From: Anaerotignum faecicola
GTDB taxonomy: Bacteria; Bacillota; Clostridia; Lachnospirales; Anaerotignaceae
NCBI GenBank assembly: GCA_024460105.1
Contig: JANFXS010000001.1
Span: 87,895 to 151,894 of the forward strand
Reading direction: 5' to 3'
DNA length: 64,000 bases
Position 1 is the stretch's first letter. Each line of letters opens with the position of its first letter. A program made the translations under genes and the position numbers. The notes beneath the pieces were generated by a model, which saw only the letters and a program-made list of their open reading frames with translations, was not told the DNA's origin and did not search any database. Positions 57,539 through 64,000 of this stretch are shown here, one piece after another.

Positions 57539-58342
57539 TTATTTTCCTGTAAATTCAGCTTTCCTTTTGTTAAGGAATGCGTCTACGCCTTCTGTTTTAT
57601 CTGCCGTAGAGAAAAGGAGGCCTGTAACGTCCCTTTCAAGTTCAAGGGCGTCGTCTAAATCCATTTCTTTGCCTCTATTGATCGCTACTTTGCACATTGC
57701 AATAGCAATAGGAGCTTTTGAAAGGATAGTATTCATCATTTCTTTTGCGGCCGACATTAATTCTTCCGGTTCCACAACTTTATTAACAAGGCCAATCCTT
57801 AATGCTTCATCAGCCTTAACCTGCCTTGCAGTAAAAATCATTTCCTTTGCATATCCATATCCTACAAGCCTTGTCAAACGCTGCGTTCCACCGAAGCAAG
57901 GCATAATGCCGAGGTTAACTTCAGGCTGTCCGAAAACTGCCTTTGTGCTTGCTATCCTTATATCGCATGCCATTGAGATTTCGTTTCCGCCGCCGAGCGC
58001 ATATCCGTTAACAGCGGCAATAACAGGTTTTTCAAGTTTTTCTATTGAAGAGCATGCAGCCTGACCGAGTTCAGCGCATTTCCTTCCGCCGATAGCGTCA
58101 AGAGGTACAAACTGTGAAATGTCGGCGCCTGCAACAAATGATTTTTCACCTGCTCCTGTAATAATAACGCCCTTTACCGCCTCATCTTCTCCGATACATT
58201 CCATAGTTTTTTTAATTTCTTCAAGCGTTTCCGCATTTAAAGCGTTAAGAGCCTTAGGCCTGTTGATTGTAACAACGGCAATCGCACCGTCCATTTCAAC
58301 AATAAGGTTGTTAAGCGTTTCTTTAAGTTCTGCTAATTTCAT
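57539..58342 (-). CDS. Enoyl-CoA hydratase/crotonase family protein
   Basis: 267 residues with the crotonase fold. The first oxyanion-hole region is GAGEKSFVAGADISQF (about 63-78), the second NGYALGGGNEISMACD (about 112-127), and the catalytic Glu pair lies in GNEIS and QPEVNLGIMPCFGGTQRL. The sequence fits short-chain 3-hydroxybutyryl-CoA dehydratase (Crt) best, and Crt is the likely role in crotonyl-CoA formation. But hbd, bcd and etf genes are not adjacent, so the pathway cannot be fixed and no symbol is given. GGGGGAAA precedes the ATG. Confidence 0.88.
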   Translation of the reverse strand: MKLAELKETLNNLIVEMDGAIAVVTINRPKALNALNAETLEEIKKTMECIGEDEAVKGVIITGAGEKSFVAGADISQFVPLDAIGGRKCAELGQAACSSIEKLEKPVIAAVNGYALGGGNEISMACDIRIASTKAVFGQPEVNLGIMPCFGGTQRLTRLVGYGYAKEMIFTARQVKADEALRIGLVNKVVEPEELMSAAKEMMNTILSKAPIAIAMCKVAINRGKEMDLDDALELERDVTGLLFSTADKTEGVDAFLNKRKAEFTGK

Positions 58343-58485
58343 TATAATATTTCCCCCTTAATTTTCGCATACACGAATAAATATGTACAAAATTATTATA
58401 TCCCCGCATAAGTTATAAATCAATAATAAACCGCCTTTTTTGGAATAAATTATATAAATATATGCAAAAACAGAAGGTGATTAAG

Positions 58486-59166
58486 TTGAGATTTAAAAAA
58501 ACTGCCATAAGCCTGTTTACAATTTTAATAGCGGCGGCCTGCTGTAAAAACTGTATTGACTTTAAAACAGCGGAAACAATGATGCCCCTGGGTCATAAAA
58601 CAATAGTAATCGACGTTGGACACGGCGGCTTTGATCCGGGCAAAACGGGCACAAACGGAAAAAATGAAAAAGATATAAACCTTGCAATAGCGCTGAAACT
58701 CCAAACATATCTTGAACAGGCAGGCGCTGTTGTAATAATAAGCCGCATAACAGACGAGGCATTGGGAGAAAACAAACGCGAAGACATGCGCGAAAGGAAA
58801 AACATCGCCGACTCCTCAAACGGCGACCTGCTTATAAGTATACACCAAAACGCTTTTACATCGCCCGGCGCGAAGGGAGCGCAAGTCTTTTACTACAACG
58901 GTTCATCCGAAGGCGAAGCATTGGCAAAACATATACAGGAAAGCCTGAAAACGTATGCGGACCCAAATAACAGCCGTCAGATTAAAGCCAATACAGATTA
59001 TTACATACTCCGCAAACCTGAAATGGCAGCGGCGCTGGTTGAATGCGGTTTTCTGAGTAATCCTGCCGAAGAAAGCCTTTTAAACAGCGATGAATATCAA
59101 GAGAAACTTGCATGGGCAATATATATCGGCGTTACAAATTACCTTACTGAAAAAGACACGGCTTAA
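58486..59166 (+). CDS. cwlD: N-acetylmuramoyl-L-alanine amidase, CwlD type
   Basis: TTG at 58486 follows AAGGTGA at good spacing and gives 226 residues; an upstream ATG in frame lacks a binding site. A signal or membrane anchor (about 6-24) is followed by an Amidase_3 domain. Its zinc ligands are visible as His in DVGHGGFDPG, Glu in NGKNEKDINLAIAL, His in SIHQNAF, and the catalytic Glu in LVECGFLSN. It is most like CwlD, which removes peptide side chains during spore cortex formation; the relation is by length and arrangement. Other cell-wall amidases share these motifs. Confidence 0.85.
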   Translation: MRFKKTAISLFTILIAAACCKNCIDFKTAETMMPLGHKTIVIDVGHGGFDPGKTGTNGKNEKDINLAIALKLQTYLEQAGAVVIISRITDEALGENKREDMRERKNIADSSNGDLLISIHQNAFTSPGAKGAQVFYYNGSSEGEALAKHIQESLKTYADPNNSRQIKANTDYYILRKPEMAAALVECGFLSNPAEESLLNSDEYQEKLAWAIYIGVTNYLTEKDTA

Positions 59167-59260
59167 ATTTGTTTACACATTTTAAAAAAACATATATAAT
59201 CAAAACAGTGTATTTTTTATCTAGTTAATATATGTTTATATGGAAAAGAAAGGGAAAAAT

Positions 59261-60439
59261 ATGGATTTTAAAGAACTAGGAATAAACGAAAGCCTTATAA
59301 ACGGCCTCCATGCCCAAGGCATAAACTCTCCCACACTGATACAGGAAAAAGTTATACCTGAAATGCTTAAAAGAAAAAATATAATAGCCAAAAGCGAGAC
59401 GGGCAGCGGCAAAACCCTTGCATACCTCCTGCCGATATTTATGACAGCCGATCCCGGCGTAAGAAGCACACAGGCAATAATAATAACGCCAACTCATGAG
59501 CTAGCCGCTCAGGTAAACCGTCAGGCACAAATACTTTCCGAAAATTCAGGCTCTGAAATAAAATCCGCCCTTATAATAGGCGGCGCAAGCATAAGCCGGC
59601 AGCTTGAAAAGCTGAAGGAAAAGCCTCAAATAGTGATCGGTTCCGCAGGACGCATATTGGATTTAATCAAAAAGAAAAAAATACAGGCGCATACATGCCG
59701 TACAATAGTAATCGATGAAGCCGACAGGATGCTTGATCCACTTAATATCGAAAATATAAAAGCTGTTGTAAAAACAACTCTTGCAAGCGAAAGGCAGATA
59801 GTTATGCTTTCGGCTTCTATAAGCGGACAAACGAAAAAAGCGGCTTCCGAAATAGCCGGAAATATTATTTCAATAGAAAAAGAAAGAGGTATAATTCCCG
59901 AGAATATAGGCCACTATTATATTGTTTGCGACAAGAGAGACAAGATTGTTTTACTGAGGAAAATAATAGCGGGCCTGAAACCGGAAAAAACAATAGTTTT
60001 CCTCAACAACCCAAACAGTATTGAAGAAATGGTTGAAAAGCTCAATTATCACGGTCTCAAATCCGGCGGAATATATGGCGCCGCACATAAAAACGACAGG
60101 CGTACCGTAATGGATAACTTCCGCGAAGGCAGAATAAATATTCTCGTTTCATCGGATATAGGCGCAAGAGGCCTTGATTTTGACGATGTGAATATTGTGG
60201 TAAATATTGATATTTCAGAAGAACCGGTATATTATCAGCACCGGGCCGGAAGAACAGGGCGCAATGGTTCGGAAGGAACGGTTATAAATCTTGCCTCCCC
60301 AAATGAAATTAAATGGCTTAAAAAATACGAAAAAGCTTTCGACATCAATATAATTGAAAAAACAATGAGTTACGGAGCTTTATCGGATCCTGTTGAAAAG
60401 CATCGTTCTAAAAAAATTAAGAAAATTGTAAAAAAATAA
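59261..60439 (+). CDS. DEAD-box RNA helicase
   Basis: The ATG at 59261 after AAAGGG gives 392 residues. Helicase motifs in order: Q-motif SPTLIQEKVIP, motif I SETGSGKT (about 44-51), Ib TPTHELA, motif II DEAD in VIDEADRMLD, motif III SAS, motif IV VFLNN, motif V ARGLDFDDVN and motif VI HRAGRTGRNG. The tail is short and basic (HRSKKIKKIVKK), as in CshA-like helicases of Firmicutes. It likely unwinds RNA in ribosome assembly or turnover. It is followed by the DUF1292 gene after 65 bases. Confidence 0.93.
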   Translation: MDFKELGINESLINGLHAQGINSPTLIQEKVIPEMLKRKNIIAKSETGSGKTLAYLLPIFMTADPGVRSTQAIIITPTHELAAQVNRQAQILSENSGSEIKSALIIGGASISRQLEKLKEKPQIVIGSAGRILDLIKKKKIQAHTCRTIVIDEADRMLDPLNIENIKAVVKTTLASERQIVMLSASISGQTKKAASEIAGNIISIEKERGIIPENIGHYYIVCDKRDKIVLLRKIIAGLKPEKTIVFLNNPNSIEEMVEKLNYHGLKSGGIYGAAHKNDRRTVMDNFREGRINILVSSDIGARGLDFDDVNIVVNIDISEEPVYYQHRAGRTGRNGSEGTVINLASPNEIKWLKKYEKAFDINIIEKTMSYGALSDPVEKHRSKKIKKIVKK

Positions 60440-60504
60440 TTCGTTTTATGAAAATATATGGTATACTGTATCTATAAACCAATAACCTAAAGGAGGCTAT
60501 TAAT

Positions 60505-60810
60505 ATGAATAACGATAACCACAACTGCGGATGCGGGTGTGATCACGACCATGAGCATGAAGAAATGGAAACAATGACCCTTACCCTCGACGACGATACC
60601 GAACTCGAATGTGGAATAATAGGCGTATTTGAAGTTGACGGCAAAGAGTATATCGCCCTTCTTCCGCTTGACAACGAAACAGTGCTTATATATGAATATA
60701 AAGAAAACGGCGACGACGTTGAACTCGGACTTATCGAGGACGACGATTTATTTGAAAAAGTAAGCAATACATTCTATGACCTTTGGGAAGAGGAAGAAGA
60801 GGAAGAATAA
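60505..60810 (+). CDS. DUF1292 protein with Cys/His-rich N-terminus
   Basis: 101 residues. The DUF1292 core (MTLTLDDDTELECGIIGVFE, then VDGKEYIALLPLDNETVLIY, about 23-68) is well conserved; this is the YrzB-type family of small acidic proteins. The first 20 residues, NNDNHNCGCGCDHDHEHEE, add three Cys and several His that could bind metal. The C-terminus is nearly all Glu. AAAGGAGG precedes the ATG. Function unknown across the family. Confidence 0.9.
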   Translation: MNNDNHNCGCGCDHDHEHEEMETMTLTLDDDTELECGIIGVFEVDGKEYIALLPLDNETVLIYEYKENGDDVELGLIEDDDLFEKVSNTFYDLWEEEEEEE

Positions 60811-60816
60811 TAATAT

Positions 60817-60882
60817 ACGGCGGCTTATATAAAGGCATTAATTCATAACTTATTTTATGCCATTATATAAGCCGCCGTTTTA
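60817..60882 (+). terminator. Long, strong terminator after DUF1292
   Basis: ACGGCGGCTTATATAA pairs with TTATATAAGCCGCCGT over 16 pairs, with a further GGCAT/ATGCC inner stem, and is followed by TTT. It starts six bases after the DUF1292 stop codon. Confidence 0.88.
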
Positions 60883-60989
60883 AATTTAACGCATCATATT
60901 CAACGTTAAAATATATGTCCGTTCAAAGCCTGACATCCGGACAGTTCAAAAAATATACGTTTCCAATAATTAAAAATTTTTAATCAATT

Positions 60990-61255
60990 TATAACTTTGC
61001 TTTACAATGGCACACACGCCTTACAAGGAAAATTTCCCGAATTTCGGCGCGGCATATTCTCTTTGCCGGATCGGCGGCGCCTTCGCATATGCGCCTTGAA
61101 CAGCAAAATTTTTTCTTGCGGTAGCGAAAAGTTTTAAGCGTCAGATTAGGCAAAAATGAGCGGGCGCCGCTAATCCGACGCCAAACGACTTTAACACGGC
61201 TATTGTGCCGCATCGGCCGTTTAAAACCATGTACGCCATTGCAAACCGAATCTAT
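60990..61255. repeat. Inverted-repeat element, copy E (MITE-like family I, composite)
   Basis: The left end TATAACTTTGCTTTACAATG and the right end on the minus strand (TATAGATTCGGTTTGCAATG, then GCGTACATGG) form the inverted repeat. The left part matches copies A and B (AAGGAAAATTTCCCGAATTT, TTGAACAGCAAAA). The right part matches copies C and D in inverted orientation. At 266 bp it is the longest copy and seems to contain both interior types. Confidence 0.75.
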
Positions 61256-61346
61256 ATACCATATATACTGCATTTCCACCGTATTTCAGATTCTTTCTAC
61301 ATGATCCCAAACCTATTTTTAAACTTATCCTCTTTAGGCCATTATA

Positions 61347-61381
61347 AAAACAGGCCGCATTACACAAAGCGCGCCTGTTTT
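61347..61381 (-). terminator. Terminator of fbp
   Basis: AAAACAGGC (61347-61355) pairs with GCCTGTTTT (61373-61381) and, on the minus strand, is followed by TTTTTATA. It begins 12 bases past the fbp stop codon. Confidence 0.8.
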
Positions 61382-61392
61382 ATAATAATGTT

Positions 61393-63372
61393 TTATATCT
61401 CCTTAATTATGCCTTTATGATATGCGTCAAGCAGCTTTTCAAGTTCCTGTATGTTGCTTCTAAGCTCTGCTCCTATATCGGTATTTGCCACCCTTATACG
61501 TTCCTGCGAATACTGTAAGGCAACTGTCGAAGAATATATATCCTTTTCTTCCGCAATAGCCTTTTCCGTACTTTCAAAAGGTTCATGGCTGACAAGAACA
61601 AGGCCGTGGGAGTTATATATCAGCGTATATCCTGCAATACCCGTTACGCTTTGATAAGCCTTTGCAAATCCGCCGTCGATAACAAACAGCCTTCCGTTGG
61701 CCTTAATAGGGCTTTCCCCTTTTGCAACTTTAACAGGCACATGCCCGTTAATAATATGGCTCCTTTCAGGATCCATTCCGAAATCAGCCAATATCATTTT
61801 GCATATGTCCTCATCGTTCCTTAAAGAATAAAACGGATTGCTTATTTCTTTGTGCGATTCCTTGTCGTCAATAAAATATCTTTCAAAAGTAGTCATTTTC
61901 TTTTTGCCGAACACAGGCGAATCCTCTCCGCACCATAAATACCAAATCAGATCCATACATATACGTTTTTCATCGGAATGCGGTTTATTAAAATATCCTT
62001 CCCGTACCGCCCTGTCAACGGCGTCAAAATATTCGGCCCCCTTAACCCTTTCGCCCCGGAAGTTCACAATTTTGAGCGTTCCGTCCTCATTCATAGGAAC
62101 GCAGCCGTGGAACATAAGGTTTGAATTGAATTTTTTATACAGGCTTCCGGCGCTGTATAAAAATCTTATATGCTCCTGGAGTTTTTCACTGTTTACAAAA
62201 GAAAACTTTATTTTATCCATAACAAACTGTTCTTCTTCCGTAAGTTCATACGGATTTGACGGATTAACTGTAGGGAAATTAGTGTCGTTAAGCTGGTATT
62301 CTTTTCCTTCAATCGTAACCGTTCCTTTTTCAAGATCCATACTGCCAAGGAGCAGCCTGTTTTCCATTTTAAACTCAGGATTACGCATTATAATTTTTGC
62401 TTCTTCCTTAAACTGCATAACCGAAATAGCTTTGTGCATTTTTGCAATAAGTTTTGCATCCTTATCGCTTATAAGTTCGTCGGGCTGTGTTTTCGGCATG
62501 AAATTTTCACATGGATCGTCGCCGTAAACTTCAATGGCAAATGTAGCAAGCGGTATAAGATTAATGCCGTAATCTTCCTCTATAGTATCGAGATTGGCGT
62601 ACCGTGCCTGTATTCTCAGGACATTGCATATAAGAGCCTGGCATCCCGCCGCCGCCCCCATCCAGCTTATGTCATGGTTGCCCCACTGTATATCGACAGA
62701 ATGGTACTTTAATATTAAATCCATTATCTTAGCCGCCTTAGGCCCTCTGTCATATATATCGCCTATCACATGAAGCTGATCTATTGCAAGGCGCTGTATA
62801 AGGTTTGATATAGAAATAATAAATCTGTCTGCTTGATAAAGCCGTATTATAGTTTCTATAATTTCATTAAAATACATCTGTTTATTTGTATCGCTTCTGT
62901 CCTCGTGCAAAAGCTCCTCAATTATGTAAGCAAACTCCTTTGGGAGCGCTTTCCTTACTTTTGAACGGCTGTACTTAGACCCTAAAACCTTGCATATTGT
63001 CACAAGCCTGTATAAAGTAATCTTGTACCAGTCAAAAATCTCTGTTTCTTCCTTTTTAACCTGTTCAAGTTTCTGTTCGGGATAATAGATCAAAGTTGCG
63101 AGAGCCTTTTTTTCACTTTCACGCATTTCCGTGCCGAAAATCGCGCTTATCTGATTTTTAATAACTCCCGACGCATTTTTTAACACATGGCTGAAAGATT
63201 CATATTCCCCATGTATATCGCTTACAAAATGCTCCGTGCCTTTAGGCAGATTTAATATAGCCTGAAGGTTAATTATCTCAGCGCTTGCACTGTTTATATC
63301 AGGGTACTTTTTTGAAAGAAGTTTTAGATATTTCAATTCCTCCTTAGAAAAACCGCTCATATCAGCTACCAT
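61393..63372 (-). CDS. fbp: Fructose-1,6-bisphosphatase class III
   Basis: 659 residues, the Firmicutes-specific class III enzyme unrelated to the E. coli type. It has the metallophosphoesterase motifs HFVSDIHGEYESFSHVLK (about 42-59), VIGDIYDRGPKAAKIMD (about 202-218), QWGNHDISWMGAAAGC (about 229-244) and INGHVPVKVAKGESP (about 533-547). It hydrolyses fructose-1,6-bisphosphate in gluconeogenesis, needs manganese in characterised members, and in Bacillus is controlled by PEP and AMP. AAGGAGGG precedes the ATG. Monocistronic. Confidence 0.96.
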   Translation of the reverse strand: MVADMSGFSKEELKYLKLLSKKYPDINSASAEIINLQAILNLPKGTEHFVSDIHGEYESFSHVLKNASGVIKNQISAIFGTEMRESEKKALATLIYYPEQKLEQVKKEETEIFDWYKITLYRLVTICKVLGSKYSRSKVRKALPKEFAYIIEELLHEDRSDTNKQMYFNEIIETIIRLYQADRFIISISNLIQRLAIDQLHVIGDIYDRGPKAAKIMDLILKYHSVDIQWGNHDISWMGAAAGCQALICNVLRIQARYANLDTIEEDYGINLIPLATFAIEVYGDDPCENFMPKTQPDELISDKDAKLIAKMHKAISVMQFKEEAKIIMRNPEFKMENRLLLGSMDLEKGTVTIEGKEYQLNDTNFPTVNPSNPYELTEEEQFVMDKIKFSFVNSEKLQEHIRFLYSAGSLYKKFNSNLMFHGCVPMNEDGTLKIVNFRGERVKGAEYFDAVDRAVREGYFNKPHSDEKRICMDLIWYLWCGEDSPVFGKKKMTTFERYFIDDKESHKEISNPFYSLRNDEDICKMILADFGMDPERSHIINGHVPVKVAKGESPIKANGRLFVIDGGFAKAYQSVTGIAGYTLIYNSHGLVLVSHEPFESTEKAIAEEKDIYSSTVALQYSQERIRVANTDIGAELRSNIQELEKLLDAYHKGIIKEI

Positions 63373-63452
63373 AAAATCCCTCCTTATATTTAATATTTAA
63401 ACTTTATTACCGCAAAATGATCCGCCGTAAAAATAAAAACGGCAGAAAACGG

Positions 63453-64000
63453 CTAATTTCCTAAGTTCGGGCATTCGCCCGCAACAGCTTTTCTGTTGAC
63501 ATAAAAAAGCGTGCTTGTTACCAGGAAAAAACAGCTTATTGTAATACTTACAATTCCTGCCAATATATCCCCTGCAACTCCCATATTAAAAACAGCAAAA
63601 ACATAGCTTATTAAATTATTTATAGAATAATCCATAACAAATATTACAAAAACCGGTACCGCAGTTTTCAGAAATCTTCCTTTTGAAAGGATATAGCTGT
63701 ATTTTAAAGCTTCAACCGTGCCTTTTTTGTCGAGTATAATGGCATAAGAATAAAAATATAATGTTACATAAAAGAATATGGCGGGTATTATAAATAACAT
63801 AATTCCCGTAAATATTATAAATTCATATATAAGCGAAGCTATAATCAATACCGCCCCACATGAAAAACTTTCTTTTATCGCGTCGAATGAACGCGTAATT
63901 TTTCCGTAAAGCAAATCTTCCGTTACCCTTGCAACAGCCATTGTTACAAGAGGAATAAGCGCGCCTTGTACCGCAATTATTACAATATAATACAGTCCAA
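63453..64000 (-). CDS. Integral membrane protein, partial (GPDPase-membrane/YciC-like)
   Basis: The frame is open to the window edge, so the true start lies beyond 64000; the internal ATG at 63941 is not convincing. The visible 182 codons encode about four to five hydrophobic segments. It includes ALKYSYILSKGRFLKTAVPV, a pattern typical of the membrane domain preceding glycerophosphodiester phosphodiesterases and of YciC/DUF975-like proteins, in which six-helix proteins of unknown function carry an (A/S)LKxSxxLxKG(R/K)F motif. Function unknown. Confidence 0.7.
   Translation of the reverse strand, partial: GLYYIVIIAVQGALIPLVTMAVARVTEDLLYGKITRSFDAIKESFSCGAVLIIASLIYEFIIFTGIMLFIIPAIFFYVTLYFYSYAIILDKKGTVEALKYSYILSKGRFLKTAVPVFVIFVMDYSINNLISYVFAVFNMGVAGDILAGIVSITISCFFLVTSTLFYVNRKAVAGECPNLGN

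Noticed and set aside
60989..61279. 96-codon minus-strand frame
   Set aside because: It coincides with repeat copy E; no start signal.

Overview
This window reads as the chromosome of an anaerobic, probably spore-forming member of the Clostridia, most like the Lachnospiraceae and relatives. The evidence is fairly AT-rich Firmicutes-style DNA with strong GGAGG ribosome binding sites and many TTG or GTG starts, a pyruvate:ferredoxin oxidoreductase, a CwlD-type germination amidase, a LonB protease, the Firmicutes class III fructose-1,6-bisphosphatase and DUF1292/DUF4364/DUF503 families. Genus is not determinable by reading alone. Most of the window is core genome. I see no prophage, CRISPR array, intact insertion sequence or rRNA operon.

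Layout. 1-9 kb: a partial RadC-like gene with DUF402, a Na/Pi-type transporter with a PhoU tail, a two-component system, glutamate dehydrogenase. 9-24 kb: a TIGR01212 radical SAM protein, DUF4364, PspC, lon-engB, lonB, tmRNA and smpB, a CapA-like protein, a murA-walJ-rlmH-cupin operon, and a PadR/HAAS-domain operon. 24-35 kb: a gene-poor stretch with a decayed coding remnant, tig-clpP-clpX, DUF503, a tRNA Leu-Phe-Gly operon, a second PadR operon with a clear operator, RNase R and purE. 35-46 kb: a tiny Cys-rich membrane peptide, pyruvate:ferredoxin oxidoreductase, a PilZ plus HD-GYP pair, an ECF sigma/anti-sigma pair, and a TrmB-like regulator overlapping a lysA-type decarboxylase. 46-64 kb: tRNA-Leu, small accessory genes, a Zn/Cd efflux system with two ArsR-type operators, uppP, a TPP-riboswitch-controlled thiamine salvage operon (thiW-thiD-thiM-thiE), LysR, crotonase, cwlD, a DEAD-box helicase, DUF1292, fbp and a partial membrane protein.

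Functional themes. Protein quality control is dense: trigger factor, ClpXP, Lon, LonB, and the trans-translation set of tmRNA, SmpB and RNase R. Regulation by small DNA-binding proteins with readable operators (PadR, ArsR) recurs.

The most unusual structure is non-coding. Five intergenic regions carry copies of a 137-266 bp element bounded by terminal inverted repeats whose consensus starts TATAGCTTCGGTTTACAATA. It looks like a family of non-autonomous miniature transposons. A second, unrelated inverted-repeat element abuts one copy. Other points worth a look are an apparent AUA start codon on the regulator upstream of lysA, a frame-shifted gene remnant near 25.4 kb, and a near-SOS-box palindrome upstream of the pyruvate:ferredoxin oxidoreductase gene. 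I did not find a convincing new multi-gene defence or biosynthetic system.
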